A DNA stretch of 64,000 nt from Austwickia sp. TVS 96-490-7B (GTDB lineage: Bacteria > Actinomycetota > Actinomycetes > Actinomycetales > Dermatophilaceae). The notes beneath the pieces are model-generated. The model worked only from the letters and a program-made list of their open reading frames with translations. It searched no databases and was not told where the DNA came from. Of the stretch, positions 17,387-26,461 are shown piece after piece. The stretch spans positions 615,877 through 679,876 of the forward strand of contig NZ_JAHPZL010000003.1 in NCBI RefSeq assembly GCF_019331795.1. Direction: 5' to 3'. Position 1 is the first letter of the stretch. Each line of letters opens with the position of its first letter. The position numbers and the translations under genes were made by a program.

Positions 17387-17959
17387 TTTCTTGCATTGCC
17401 GAATTTTTTGCGGTGAAATTCATGAATCCATCCAAAGATGCCATGCATGCCTGCGGCATCTCTTTCATAGAGGATGCTTCCTACGCCGGTGCCATCGTAT
17501 CTCCATATACCATTGCAGGTATCTTGATTGGACCCAGTTGACGATGCAGGCCCTCTCACACCTACTCACTCATTGATACAAGTATGCCGCAGGTTCCGCT
17601 CTTGTCCCCCGCGTCGCTCTCGTCTCAATTATCCCAGATCAAAGGCCGCTAACCAGCAGCAGACGCTCAGCATTGGGATGCTAGAGGGGGGCCATCTCAT
17701 CAGCCCAGGCCGAACCAGGCATGGTTAATAAAGCAAATTCCTGGTCACATACCTCTCACCTGGGGATATTCACCATTCATAGAACGCTTTGTTTCGGTCG
17801 ATCGTTCGTCTATCAACTCTGTGATGCGCCTCATGTTGTAGCGCCACGTGCATGCCCGGTACTTTCCATAACTGCAGGGCTCTTGCGCTTCCAACTCAGG
17901 GCGGTCACAGGGAGGTGCCCCCTCAGGTCATTTTCGTTGATCTCTAGAGTGAGGACACC
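17387..17959. other. AT-rich spacer before the nidogen-domain gene
   Basis: 573 bp with clearly lower GC than the left flank. Short open frames exist on both strands but none has a recognisable domain or good ribosome-binding site. It should contain the promoter of the downstream secreted-protein gene; no strong consensus or hairpin was identified. Confidence 0.4.
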
Positions 17960-19054
17960 ATGTATCCGGTACGTGTCTCCAAGCGATCTCTTGTCACTTC
18001 TCTCGCAGCAATGACTATGGCAACAATTCCCTTGATGGGGAATGCTGCCTCCGCTACCGCAACCCCCGCCGCCGACGCCACACCTGCGCCACGCGGCGCT
18101 ATTCGTGACCTCGCTGGCTGCACTGCTCAAACCCTGCCACGAAATGATGATAGCTCCACAGGTCAGGTCACTCTTCCTTTTACAGCGAACTTCTTCGGAA
18201 AGACCTACAGTTCACTGTATGTAAACAACAACGGGAATGTGACCTTTGATTCTCCACAATCTACCTATACGCCGTATCAACTCATCAACACAGGACGAGT
18301 CATCATCGCACCGTTCTTTGGAGACGTTGACACCACCTCGGAGAACTCACTGGAGACTCACTACGGCAATACGACGGTCAATGGCCGCAATGCATTGTGC
18401 GTGAACTGGGTCCAAGTAGGTTACTTCAGTAATCATGCAGACAAGCTGAACAGCTTCCAGCTCCTACTCATCGATCGAAGCGACGTCAAAGCTGGCGATT
18501 TCGACATCGAGTTCAACTATAATCAAATTCAATGGGAAACCGGCGATGCAAGTCAAGGGTCAGGCGGAATCGGCGGATCCCCAGCCAGAGTGGGGTTCTC
18601 CAACGGGAAAGATCATGCCTTCGAGCTGCCGGGATCAGGACAGACCGGCGCCTTCTTGGATTCTAATGCCACCACTGGTCTCCGATACACCAAGCGACAA
18701 AGCAGCACGCCTGGTCAGTTGATCTTCCCAGTGCGCGGTGGTGACAACGACGCTGAGATCCGAGAAATCCCACTGCCCACCTTCACGGTGACCCCAGTCG
18801 AAGGTGTCCACAACGACATCATCACCGTTGACCCAGAGTGGCTCGCCACTTGGGGTGACAAGGTGACGATTTTCCCCAACAGCCTCCTATTCCAAGGGGG
18901 TACCGATGGCGACGTCGCCAAACCTGCCGGCCGTATCCTGCCCCAATACAGGAACAAATACATCTGGGCCGGATCCTCAGCATCAGGATGGGACCGGTGG
19001 ATGCTCTATCCAGGCAGAGTGACACCCATCTATGACGGTGATAGCCCAAAATGA
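17960..19054 (+). CDS. Secreted nidogen (NIDO)-domain protein
   Basis: 364 residues. The N-terminus is a Sec signal peptide: basic VRVSKRS, a hydrophobic stretch, then a cleavage region near GNAASATA (residues 27-35). Residues 75-245 resemble the extracellular NIDO domain: LPFTANFFGKTYSSLYVNNN, GRVIIAPFFGDVDTT, LCVNWVQVGYF, NSFQLLLIDRSD, GDFDIEFNYNQIQWETG and ARVGFSNG. The remaining 120 residues show no known domain. NIDO domains are typical of animal matrix proteins and appear in some bacterial surface proteins, so adhesion or host-surface interaction is plausible. A 20-bp terminator hairpin follows. Base composition is lower in GC than housekeeping neighbours. Confidence 0.85.
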   Translation: MYPVRVSKRSLVTSLAAMTMATIPLMGNAASATATPAADATPAPRGAIRDLAGCTAQTLPRNDDSSTGQVTLPFTANFFGKTYSSLYVNNNGNVTFDSPQSTYTPYQLINTGRVIIAPFFGDVDTTSENSLETHYGNTTVNGRNALCVNWVQVGYFSNHADKLNSFQLLLIDRSDVKAGDFDIEFNYNQIQWETGDASQGSGGIGGSPARVGFSNGKDHAFELPGSGQTGAFLDSNATTGLRYTKRQSSTPGQLIFPVRGGDNDAEIREIPLPTFTVTPVEGVHNDIITVDPEWLATWGDKVTIFPNSLLFQGGTDGDVAKPAGRILPQYRNKYIWAGSSASGWDRWMLYPGRVTPIYDGDSPK

Positions 19055-19136
19055 CTCTAGTCGCGGGCTAACGACCTCCACGTGAGGTAACCCTCGCGAG
19101 CACGCCACTATGAAGCCGCCAGGAGGACACCTCACA

Positions 19137-19182
19137 TGCCGGTGTGTGGATGACATCACTTCATGTCATCCACACACCGGCA
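19137..19182 (+). terminator. Strong intrinsic terminator hairpin
   Basis: Perfect 20-bp inverted repeat at 19137-19156 and 19163-19182 (left arm starts TGCCGGTGTGTGG) with a 6-base loop CACTTC, 82 bp after the NIDO gene. It is the longest perfect hairpin noticed in the window. Confidence 0.85.
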
Positions 19183-19320
19183 GATTGATGCTCAGATGTA
19201 CTTCACGCAGTACCTACATGCCCATATTGACGGCAGGTGGCTGAATCTGCCTGCGTGGCAAACAAGCAGGCAATCGTTGTCGTACTGCTACACACATTGC
19301 ACTACGAGGAATGCATCCAC

Positions 19321-19779
19321 TTAGGGACAATCTGTCGTGATCTCATTTTTCATTTTTCGGGACTTTGCATAGCGGATGTTTTTCTGAATCTGACGCATCA
19401 CAAGCTCATTATATTCTTGCGATCCCGGGTTGATAATTAGCGATAAAGCAACAAGAAGCAACCAGGCCGCCAGGCACAAGGCCAAGCCTGGATTAATCGT
19501 AAATGAAAGTGCAATCAATAGCACCATCTGAATTAATAACAGCCAAAAAAACCAAGCAGGGCGAGCTCTTGATGATTTCCCTTGTTTTAATTGCATAACC
19601 TGATTATCAGCCATAGAAATATACCAAAAAACCTGCACAAAAAGGGTGAGAGTCAACAGTGCCGCAACACCAATTAAGCCTTCTCTAAATTTACTGCTGC
19701 TGGTGAAAAATGTGATCAGTACAATTATCCAAATCAGATTGATGAACCCGAATTTTTTAAGAGGAATTTCATCCACCAT
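19321..19779 (-). CDS. Small AT-rich membrane protein, unknown
   Basis: 152 residues with about four hydrophobic helices (near residues 12-27, 36-55, 75-93 and 97-116) and a basic C-terminal tail (QKNIRYAKSRKMKNE). No family recognised. Its start lies 46 bp inside the 3' end of the upstream membrane-protein gene in another frame, which suggests translational coupling. The composition is strikingly AT-rich, with Ile, Asn and Lys codons rare elsewhere here, indicating horizontal acquisition. Confidence 0.6.
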   Translation of the reverse strand: MVDEIPLKKFGFINLIWIIVLITFFTSSSKFREGLIGVAALLTLTLFVQVFWYISMADNQVMQLKQGKSSRARPAWFFWLLLIQMVLLIALSFTINPGLALCLAAWLLLVALSLIINPGSQEYNELVMRQIQKNIRYAKSRKMKNEITTDCP

Positions 19780-20564
19780 GCAAATAGAGATGTCGACTTG
19801 CGACTCATCTCCCTACGTACACTTAGTTTTTTCTTATAAAGGATTTCACCATTGTGCAGATTTTGCATCATGGCTTTATTTTTGATAGGTTCTAAAATAT
19901 GGGCCTCGTGAGATCTTTCCATTAAGACACTTAAAAATGCACAGAGTAATGCAGCTAAAGCAGGAATGAGGCTGTTCATTACGCGGGGATCGACCTCAGG
20001 GTTTGGGATTCGAAAAAGAAGCCATTCAACCGCACCTAACAGAAATGACGCAGCTGATAGGCCTTCATCAAGAAATATTGAGCCAGCAAACCTATCACTA
20101 TGGCAATGATTATAATTTACTTTTGGCCGACCATTGATGACCGCTGAAAACAAGAGCGCTACCGCTAACGTAGCTAGAGTAAGAGCCGCCTCTGCTGGTT
20201 GTGGACCATTGACAGCAGGCCCCACAATTACACTTCCCCACCATATATCAACGACACTGCTAGACTTCCACAAAGCGGTAAAAAATGCCACGATAAATGT
20301 ATATACGAGTGCAATTACAAGCGTGAATAACGCATAGACTATAGTATATTTTAGGAGACGTTTTAACTGTTTATCGACCTTATTTAGGTCCACTTCGGGC
20401 TCAACTTCTTCAGTCTTCGACATGGCACACTTCTTCGTAACCAAACCTAGACAACAGAGACAAGCTATAACTGACACAAAAAACATCCTAAAGAGTGCAT
20501 GACTCCTGCCGTCAGTTTTTTTGAATTTATCAGCAAGGCAATTTTTGGTCTTATAAATATTCAT
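19734..20564 (-). CDS. AT-rich membrane protein, unknown
   Basis: 276 residues from ATG 20564, preceded by CAGGTGA as ribosome-binding site; a second ATG at 20423 (MSKTEEVEPE) also has an upstream GAAGAAG and would remove the first hydrophobic segment. Four hydrophobic regions follow a coiled-coil-like stretch (DLNKVDKQLKRLLKY). The C-terminus is basic. No homology recognised. It overlaps the next membrane-protein gene by 46 bp, and the IS5-type element ends 37 bp before its start, so the IS may supply or disrupt its promoter. Confidence 0.6.
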   Translation of the reverse strand: MNIYKTKNCLADKFKKTDGRSHALFRMFFVSVIACLCCLGLVTKKCAMSKTEEVEPEVDLNKVDKQLKRLLKYTIVYALFTLVIALVYTFIVAFFTALWKSSSVVDIWWGSVIVGPAVNGPQPAEAALTLATLAVALLFSAVINGRPKVNYNHCHSDRFAGSIFLDEGLSAASFLLGAVEWLLFRIPNPEVDPRVMNSLIPALAALLCAFLSVLMERSHEAHILEPIKNKAMMQNLHNGEILYKKKLSVRREMSRKSTSLFAWWMKFLLKNSGSSI

Positions 20565-20600
20565 TAAGATTCACCTGTGAGTTCGATTATCGACAACTAA

Positions 20601-21575
20601 GGGCGTTATTTACGAGGCATTTCTAGGTCATTCTTGGCTACCACCCAAGTCGATAGAGCTCGAGTCGGGTGATGACGGCAATGATATCGGGGAGTTCGGT
20701 GAGTCTACCTCGATAGCCGGTGGCGAGGATTTTCCATTGTTTAAGATGTCCGATGGCGTGTTCGACATAGGCGCGAATACGGGATATTTCTGTGTTGTCG
20801 TGTTTTTCGTTGTCGGTTCGTTCGTGTCCTTTCTTCTTTGTGGGGGGTGTCATTGCGCCCTGGGTGGTGTAGGCGGTGTCTGTGATCCATGTGGTGTGGT
20901 GTTCTGTGAGGATCTGTGACCAGCCGGTGAGGTCGACGAGAGCAGCGGAGTCATGTCGAGCTCCAGGAATGGGTGTAGACGTGGCGAGGAGGTGTCCGGT
21001 CAGGGTGGAGGCGACCTGGATGCTGACACGCTGGCAACGGCGTTGACCGGAGTAGGTGGCTTTGGTGACATCTTGCCCCTGAGCTGGGCGGTTGCCCGTT
21101 GGAACGTATGTGCCGTCGATGAGGATGGCTCGGCCATCACTTGCTGCTTGCTCTATGGGGATACCTGTCAAGATGAGTGCTTCATTGATGATCGGGAGCA
21201 TCCTGCGATGGATGCGTGAAGCGGTGGATGGTGAAATATGTAGCAGATCAGCTAGGAACGTTTGTGACAGATTGTTCCGTAGACGTTCCAGGGTGAGGAT
21301 GACGTGTTCTTTGACGGGCCATCGATGTCTACTCAAGTCGACTCCCCGGATTAAAAAATGTCGATGACCCGCCTGACGAGTTCATCGAGTGCATCGTGAT
21401 CGAGTCCTGCTGCGCGACTGGTACCGCATCGGCCGCTTCCCTGAGAGATGTGAGTCGTCTAACCCAATGATCTCAAAGCGGCCGATGTTTTTATATATGT
21501 GCATGGTGACAGGTGTGTATCGATTGTTTCCCGGGGTGCGGGACATGGGTCTCTAACGCCTCGTGAATAACGCCC
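20601..21575 (-). mobile_element. IS5-family insertion sequence (975 bp)
   Basis: Bounded by inverted repeats GGGCGTTATTTACGAGGC (20601-20618) and a near-identical inverted copy (21558-21575). The flanks read CTAA on the left and TTAG on the right, compatible with a short TA-containing target preference. It holds one leftward transposase frame. The same end sequence recurs in the mini-element at 17331-17386. Confidence 0.85.
20638..21336 (-). CDS. IS5-family transposase (DDE_Tnp_4 type), probably frameshifted at the N-terminus
   Basis: 232-residue frame with a TTG start. It carries a helix-turn-helix (LSQTFLADLLHISPSTASRIHRR) followed by the DDE domain: first Asp in LIDGTYVP, second in WITDTAYT, Glu in RAYVEHAIGHLKQWKIL. 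Upstream, another frame encodes LDELVRRVIDIF and then hits a stop at a run of six T (21353-21358 as A on the plus strand); a -1 shift there joins it to this frame. That may be programmed frameshifting or decay. A second frame change further upstream (near 21400) favours decay. Confidence 0.8.
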   Translation of the reverse strand: MSRHRWPVKEHVILTLERLRNNLSQTFLADLLHISPSTASRIHRRMLPIINEALILTGIPIEQAASDGRAILIDGTYVPTGNRPAQGQDVTKATYSGQRRCQRVSIQVASTLTGHLLATSTPIPGARHDSAALVDLTGWSQILTEHHTTWITDTAYTTQGAMTPPTKKKGHERTDNEKHDNTEISRIRAYVEHAIGHLKQWKILATGYRGRLTELPDIIAVITRLELYRLGW

Positions 21576-21747
21576 TTAGGCTTCCTTGAAAGACCTCCTG
21601 ATCATGGCGAATCGTTCCGTAGACAGCAACGGCCTCGACAGTTCGCTGGCAACCTCCACCGATATCACTCCGAGGTCCTCAGCTGATGCTTTCACTGACA
21701 GCTGACCGAATATACCTCAATACTCCGAGCCTCATTCACGCCATACC
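21576..21747. other. Spacer right of the IS with a 39-codon truncated frame
   Basis: On the minus strand a GTG at 21695 opens a 39-codon frame (VKASAEDLGVISVEVASELS...) that ends at the very edge of the IS, where GCC-TAA is formed at the junction. It reads like coding sequence but resembles no family I know, and may be a gene fragment cut by the IS. Confidence 0.25.
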
Positions 21748-21987
21748 TCAGTTATATTTTTCCTTGAGTTTCTGAATGAAGATGATTCCACCCAATGCAA
21801 ATGGATACCCAAAAACCACGTGGACCACTGCGGCGATCACATAGTCATGAAATTGATATCCGCCCACCCTGAGGCTTTTGTCAGCGATATAAACAACCAG
21901 AAAAATCAACACATACCCGAGCGCCTGGACGTGTAATAGCCATCGCTTTTCGCTGCTGTTCTGACTGCTGCGATCGGCATCGACCAT
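21748..21987 (-). CDS. Small two-helix membrane protein, unknown
   Basis: 79 residues from ATG 21987, preceded by a clear AGGAGG ribosome-binding site; an upstream in-frame TTG would place that site inside the gene. Two hydrophobic helices (about residues 16-34 and 44-66) are separated by a short polar loop. The ending KLKEKYN is basic. No family recognised. It lies between the IS element and the acetyltransferase gene. Confidence 0.5.
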   Translation of the reverse strand: MVDADRSSQNSSEKRWLLHVQALGYVLIFLVVYIADKSLRVGGYQFHDYVIAAVVHVVFGYPFALGGIIFIQKLKEKYN

Positions 21988-22022
21988 GCCGCCTCCTAAC
22001 AATAAAAAAACTCAGTACTTGC

Positions 22023-22616
22023 TTAGGCCGCTAGCCCGCGCCATTCGTCAGCGAGCAGTGCGTAGTCATAACCGTCGATCCAGCCCAGCTCGGCATGCCA
22101 GGAGCCGCGGATGTCGTGCTGCTCGCGGCGCATCCCGATCTTCTCTAGCACCCTCGCGGAGGCCACATTGTCGGCGTAACAACCAGCAGTGACACGCCGC
22201 ACCCCTAGATCTGCGAAGGCCGCCACGAGCAGTCCCTGTGCTAACGCTGTCGCGATCCCCTGCCCCTCATATCCGGGCCGCACGATGTATCCGATCCTTG
22301 CCTCCGTGCCTCGCGGCATTCCAGGCTGACCCACGCCATCGGTCACGTCCAAGAAACCCAGCCCTACCAGCTGATGATTCACGTCTCCGACGCACGAAAA
22401 CTCAGTCTCACTTGTCGGCACAGCCAACCATTCAGCCCGTAGTCGGTCTGGATCGACGTACGTGCGGAGCATCCACCGGTTGACAGACGGCAGATTGCGG
22501 AAGGAGACCATCACGTCGAGATCAGCCTCTCGGGGGTCCCGTAGGAGTACGCCAGCAACGGTCTTCGGCCAGGGGCTCACACACGTCATTTCCCCAGCCT
22601 CACATGGCACCGTCAT
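22023..22616 (-). CDS. GNAT-family N-acetyltransferase (RimJ-like)
   Basis: About 197 residues from ATG 22616 (alternatives at 22589 and 22673). It contains the RimJ/RimL-type start VLLRDPREADLDVMVSFRN, the acetyl-CoA pyrophosphate-binding loop PGYEGQGIATALAQGLL and the C-terminal NVASARVLEKIGMRRE motif. Such enzymes acetylate ribosomal protein N-termini, antibiotics or small amines; the substrate cannot be told here. It is likely transcribed alone. GC content returns to the genome norm from here on, marking the right border of the AT-rich segment. Confidence 0.85.
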   Translation of the reverse strand: MTVPCEAGEMTCVSPWPKTVAGVLLRDPREADLDVMVSFRNLPSVNRWMLRTYVDPDRLRAEWLAVPTSETEFSCVGDVNHQLVGLGFLDVTDGVGQPGMPRGTEARIGYIVRPGYEGQGIATALAQGLLVAAFADLGVRRVTAGCYADNVASARVLEKIGMRREQHDIRGSWHAELGWIDGYDYALLADEWRGLAA

Positions 22617-22744
22617 CTCAAGCCACGGGTTTTCGATAACCCTCTCCCGGCAGCAGGTCAGACCTCTCACCACAGGTCAGACCTCTCGCCACCACCGATG
22701 GCGTCCCTGACTACTCCTGGAGATAGTGGCGCCCCCGAGGGGGC

Positions 22745-22807
22745 GGTGCGGTCCGAGGTGATGAGGTGCCCCTCCGGCGTCCTCACCGCGACCTGCTGGA
22801 CCGCACC
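22745..22807. terminator. Structured spacer, possible terminator between CAP and GNAT genes
   Basis: A 10-bp inverted repeat GGTGCGGTCC (22745-22754) and its complement (22798-22807) encloses a weaker inner stem (TGAGG with CCTCA). It lies just past the 3' end of the CAP gene on the minus strand, so it could end that transcript. Confidence 0.45.
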
Positions 22808-22845
22808 GACCCGCCGCGGGGGCGGCGTGGCACGTCATGACGACG

Positions 22846-23676
22846 TCAGCTCTTGGCCTCCAAGCCGACCTTGACGCGGGTCATCGTGTCAGCCCACCAG
22901 CCTTGGGCTTTGCCCAAGTCAGCTGGCTTGGGGGCGGCAGCTTTCGGCTTAGCGGCCTTGGCTTTGGCTTTGGCCTGCGACAGTGGGATCTCCTGCGGCG
23001 GTGCTGGCTTCACTGGGGGTGCCGGTTTCACGGGCGGCGCGGGTGGTGCCGGGGGCTGCTGACCGCCACCGGAGCCATCGCCGTTACCGTTGCCGCCACC
23101 GGAGCCATCGCCGTTACCGTTGCCACCGCCGGACCCGTCACCGCCACCAGAGCCGGGGGGCAGCGGTGCCGCGGGTCCCCGCCCGAGGTTCATCACCCAG
23201 AACGGTTGGCCGTTGCTGTCTTTCTTCATGCCGATGGAGATTTGGTCGTGCTCGGCGGTGAGGATGTTACGGCGGTGTCCGTCCGAGTTCATCCAGCCCT
23301 TCATCACCTCGGCCGGTGAACGGTAGCCCATGGCGACGTTCTCACCGGTCGTGGCGAGTTTGCAGGCGGACATGATGGGCTGCATCTCCTGGTGGGACAG
23401 CGATCCCTGAGCGACCAGGTGGTCGGCCCAACTGTCCGAGAACTTCTGCAAGCAGGTGTTCCAGGCGACTGCTTTCAGACCGTTTTTGGCCCGTTCCTGG
23501 TTGGTGAGGCGCACCACTTCCATCAGCTGGTTCATGTCGGCCGAGACCATCGGCCGGCTTGCGACACTCTGACCCGCGACCGCTGTGGGTGCCTGGGGCG
23601 CAGCCTGCACGGTCGGGGCTGCCACCACTGGCACCGCGACGGCAGACAGCGCCACCAAGACAGGGGTTAAGCGCAT
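22846..23676 (-). CDS. Secreted CAP-domain (SCP/PR1-like) protein
   Basis: 276 residues from ATG 23676, preceded by GAGGAA. A signal peptide spans about residues 1-26 (MRLTPVLVALSAVAVPVVAA, cleavage after VQA). Residues 50-170 form the CAP domain: LTNQERAKNGLKAVAWN, LSHQEM, GENVAMGYRSPAEVMKGWMNSDGHRRNIL with the two conserved His. The C-terminal part is low complexity: a Gly-rich run with three GDGSGGG repeats, then a Pro-rich run and an Ala/Lys stretch, probably cell-wall spanning. Function is not known; bacterial CAP proteins are linked to the cell envelope. Confidence 0.88.
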   Translation of the reverse strand: MRLTPVLVALSAVAVPVVAAPTVQAAPQAPTAVAGQSVASRPMVSADMNQLMEVVRLTNQERAKNGLKAVAWNTCLQKFSDSWADHLVAQGSLSHQEMQPIMSACKLATTGENVAMGYRSPAEVMKGWMNSDGHRRNILTAEHDQISIGMKKDSNGQPFWVMNLGRGPAAPLPPGSGGGDGSGGGNGNGDGSGGGNGNGDGSGGGQQPPAPPAPPVKPAPPVKPAPPQEIPLSQAKAKAKAAKPKAAAPKPADLGKAQGWWADTMTRVKVGLEAKS

Positions 23677-23890
23677 AGTGAGAGTTCCTCTCTGACCTTT
23701 ATTGATCATCACAGCCCGCAGGCGTGACGACCTCACAGGCACTCAGGCCGGACCCTCGTGGTAGACGCGGATGACCTGCGACGTACCTGACCCTTCCCAA
23801 GCGGCAAGCCTAGAGCCGACCCTGAGTGAACTCCACCTGAACTCTGTGGGTTTCATCAAAAAGCAGGACGATCGTCCATGGATGGCGCTC

Positions 23891-26461
23891 TCAGCGAGGG
23901 CGCTTCGGCTCTCCTGTGTCACGCATCACATCACGATCCCGTAACGCACTCAGGGCATCTGCGAACGCCACGTGAGTCGCCTCGTCCCGCACCGCGACCC
24001 GGATCCACTGCGGCCCCAGGCCGGGGAACGTCTCCCCTCGACGCACCGCGAAGCCACGCCGCGCCAACTCCACCCGCACCGATCCTGGACCCCACGCCGA
24101 CGTATCAACCAGCACAAATGACGCCGCCGGGTCAGCCACCACCGTCAACCCCACTGCGCGCAGCCGCTCGACTAGATCGGCTCGCTGCGCCGCTACCAGC
24201 GCTTGCTCCACAGCGAGCGCTGCCGCAGCGTCTTCTGACAGCACCGCCACCCCTGCGCGGATCGCTGGCGTGGACACTGACCATGGCGGTTGGTGTGCGG
24301 CGAGCGCGGCGATCAGGGTGGGGTCTCCGACGACGTATCCGGCGCGGAGGCCTGCGATTCCCCAAGTTTTGGTGAGGGAGCGTAGGACGAGCACGCCGTC
24401 GAGGTGGTCTGGGCGGATCATTGTTTCTGTTTCGCCTGGCACCACGTCCATGAAGGCTTCGTCGACGACGACAGTTCGTCCTGGGCGTCGCCACCGGTCG
24501 AGGGCGGTGCGGGGGTGGAGCACTGAGGTGGGGTTGGTGGGGTTGCCAATGATGACGAGGTCCACGTCGTCGGGGAGGTCGGTGTCGGGCAGGACGAAAC
24601 CGTCGGTGGCGGAGAGGGTCCAGCGTCGTACCCGGTGTCCGGCGGCGGTGAGTGCGGCTTCGGGTTCGGTGAATTGGGGATGGATCACGGTGGGGTGGCG
24701 GGGGGAGAGGGCGCGGGCGATCAGGGTGAACGCTTCAGCTGCTCCGGCGGTGGGCAGGACCGATTCCACGGGTACGTCGTGGTGGGCGGCTGCGGCGTGG
24801 CGGAGGGGTTCGGCATCGGGGTAGGCGGCCCAGTCCAGATCGTCGGTGACGGCGCGGACCACCCAGGGTGGGGTGTGTGCGGGGCGGACGTTGACGGCGA
24901 GGTCGATGAGTCCGGTGGCGATGTCTTGGTCGCCGTGGTGGGTCAGGTCGATGAGGTTTTCGGTGTGGGTGTGGGTGGCGTAGTTGTGGACTGCGGCGGC
25001 GAAGCGTGCCGCGCAGTGGGGATGTCCGGCCCAATGGACGTGGAGGTAGCTGGCGTGCACGGTGGCTTGGCCGGTGGTGGCGGGGTTGGCGGATATTCCG
25101 TCGGCGCGGCCGTCGAGCATCCATCCGGGAGGTGGGGCGGGTTGGTTGGGGTGGGTGGGTGTGACGGTGGTGCGGTGGAATTCGTGGCCGGTGACTCGTT
25201 GTCCTTCTGATGCGACGACTGAGGTGGCGACAGCGACCCCTTCGCGGTAGCCCAAGGTGAGCCGGGGGGTCATCGTTGCGGTGAGGTCGAGTGCTCCGCT
25301 CATGGGGGCTTCGTCGACGCTGCGAGAGAGGTAGAGCAGTCCGGCGCATTCGGCGACGGTGGGCATTCCGGCATGTACGGCGTCGGCGACCGCGGAGCGT
25401 AACGCGTCGTTGGCGGCTAGCTCGCCGGCGTGTACCTGTGGGAAACCACCGCCGAGGTAGATCCCGGCGGTGCCGGGCGGCAAGGTGTCGTCGCGGGTTG
25501 GGTCGAAGATCACCGGTTCGCATCCGGCAGCGTGGAGCAATTCCACGGTTTCGGCGTACCGGAAGGTGAAGGCTCGTCCTCCTGCGACGGCCACCACGGG
25601 CCGGGGCGATCCTGGCGGGGGCAGCGCTACTGATGTTGCGGCGATCGCTGTTTTCGGATCCCAGGGGTCGCAGGTCAGCGGCGGCGCGGTCGACGCTAAC
25701 GCCAGCAAGGCATCCAGGTCGATCCGGTCGGCGACGTGGTCGGCCAAGGCGTCGAGGGCGGCCTGCGATTCGGGGCGTTCTTCCACGGGGACCAAGCCCA
25801 GGTGCCGGGAGGGCGCTTCGATGGTCGCATCTCGCGGTAACGCACCCAACACGGGAATTCCGGTCGGCGCTAATGACTCCCGGACTTCTGCTTCGTGTCG
25901 TGGCGATCCGACTTGGTTGAGGATCACCCCGCCCAGACGGATCCCTGGCTCGTAGGTCGCGAGTCCGTGGACCATCGCTCCGATGGTCCGGGAGGTGTGC
26001 CGTACGTCGACGACCAGCACGATGGGGCTGCCGGTGAGGGCAGCGACCTGCGCTGTCGACGCGAAGCCTTGTGTCCCCAACTTCCCGTCGTACAGCCCCA
26101 TGACCCCTTCGATGAGGGCCACGTCGCAGGGGTCTGGGGTGAGCGCACCGTGCAAGAGCAGTGGCGCGATACGGTCCTCGCCGACGAGGAACGGGTCGAG
26201 GTTGCGGCCGACACGTCCCGCAGCGAGTGTGTGATAGCCAGGGTCGATGTAGTCCGGGCCGACTTTGGCAGGGGCAACGCTCATACCGCGGCGGCGTAAC
26301 GCTGCTAACAGACCGATCGTGACGGTGGTCTTGCCATGGCCGGACGCTGGGGCTGCGATGACGCACCGCGGCAGCGTCCACCCCGTCGAGTCGGCCGGGC
26401 TGTCTGGCACAGCGGAACCCTCGGGAGCGGCAGGCACAGGGGGTACGGCAGTGACCTTCAT
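23891..26461 (-). CDS. cobB: CobB-CobC fusion: cobyrinate a,c-diamide synthase + threonine-phosphate-decarboxylase-like aminotransferase
   Basis: 856 residues. Residues 1-490 are CobB/CbiA: P-loop [31 protein letters not shown], and the class I glutamine amidotransferase part with nucleophile Cys in [10 protein letters not shown] and His in GHEFHRTTV. It amidates the a and c side chains of cobyrinate. Residues 500-856 are a fold-type I PLP aminotransferase of the CobC/CobD(Salmonella) family: [20 protein letters not shown] and the PLP Lys in [15 protein letters not shown]; it is expected to help make the aminopropanol linker. The two activities act at different steps, so the fusion is notable. 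Its ATG overlaps the cbiO stop by 4 bp. Confidence 0.92.
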   Translation of the reverse strand: MKVTAVPPVPAAPEGSAVPDSPADSTGWTLPRCVIAAPASGHGKTTVTIGLLAALRRRGMSVAPAKVGPDYIDPGYHTLAAGRVGRNLDPFLVGEDRIAPLLLHGALTPDPCDVALIEGVMGLYDGKLGTQGFASTAQVAALTGSPIVLVVDVRHTSRTIGAMVHGLATYEPGIRLGGVILNQVGSPRHEAEVRESLAPTGIPVLGALPRDATIEAPSRHLGLVPVEERPESQAALDALADHVADRIDLDALLALASTAPPLTCDPWDPKTAIAATSVALPPPGSPRPVVAVAGGRAFTFRYAETVELLHAAGCEPVIFDPTRDDTLPPGTAGIYLGGGFPQVHAGELAANDALRSAVADAVHAGMPTVAECAGLLYLSRSVDEAPMSGALDLTATMTPRLTLGYREGVAVATSVVASEGQRVTGHEFHRTTVTPTHPNQPAPPPGWMLDGRADGISANPATTGQATVHASYLHVHWAGHPHCAARFAAAVHNYATHTHTENLIDLTHHGDQDIATGLIDLAVNVRPAHTPPWVVRAVTDDLDWAAYPDAEPLRHAAAAHHDVPVESVLPTAGAAEAFTLIARALSPRHPTVIHPQFTEPEAALTAAGHRVRRWTLSATDGFVLPDTDLPDDVDLVIIGNPTNPTSVLHPRTALDRWRRPGRTVVVDEAFMDVVPGETETMIRPDHLDGVLVLRSLTKTWGIAGLRAGYVVGDPTLIAALAAHQPPWSVSTPAIRAGVAVLSEDAAAALAVEQALVAAQRADLVERLRAVGLTVVADPAASFVLVDTSAWGPGSVRVELARRGFAVRRGETFPGLGPQWIRVAVRDEATHVAFADALSALRDRDVMRDTGEPKRPR

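Noticed and set aside
23050..23160. Repeat array resembling a CRISPR
   Set aside because: These are in-frame Gly/Ser/Asp codon repeats inside the CAP protein; there are no spacers of constant length. No CRISPR was seen in the window.
23677..23890. Possible c-di-AMP riboswitch before the CAP-domain gene
   Set aside because: Cell-wall genes in actinobacteria often have one, but none of the conserved core blocks could be found in this leader.
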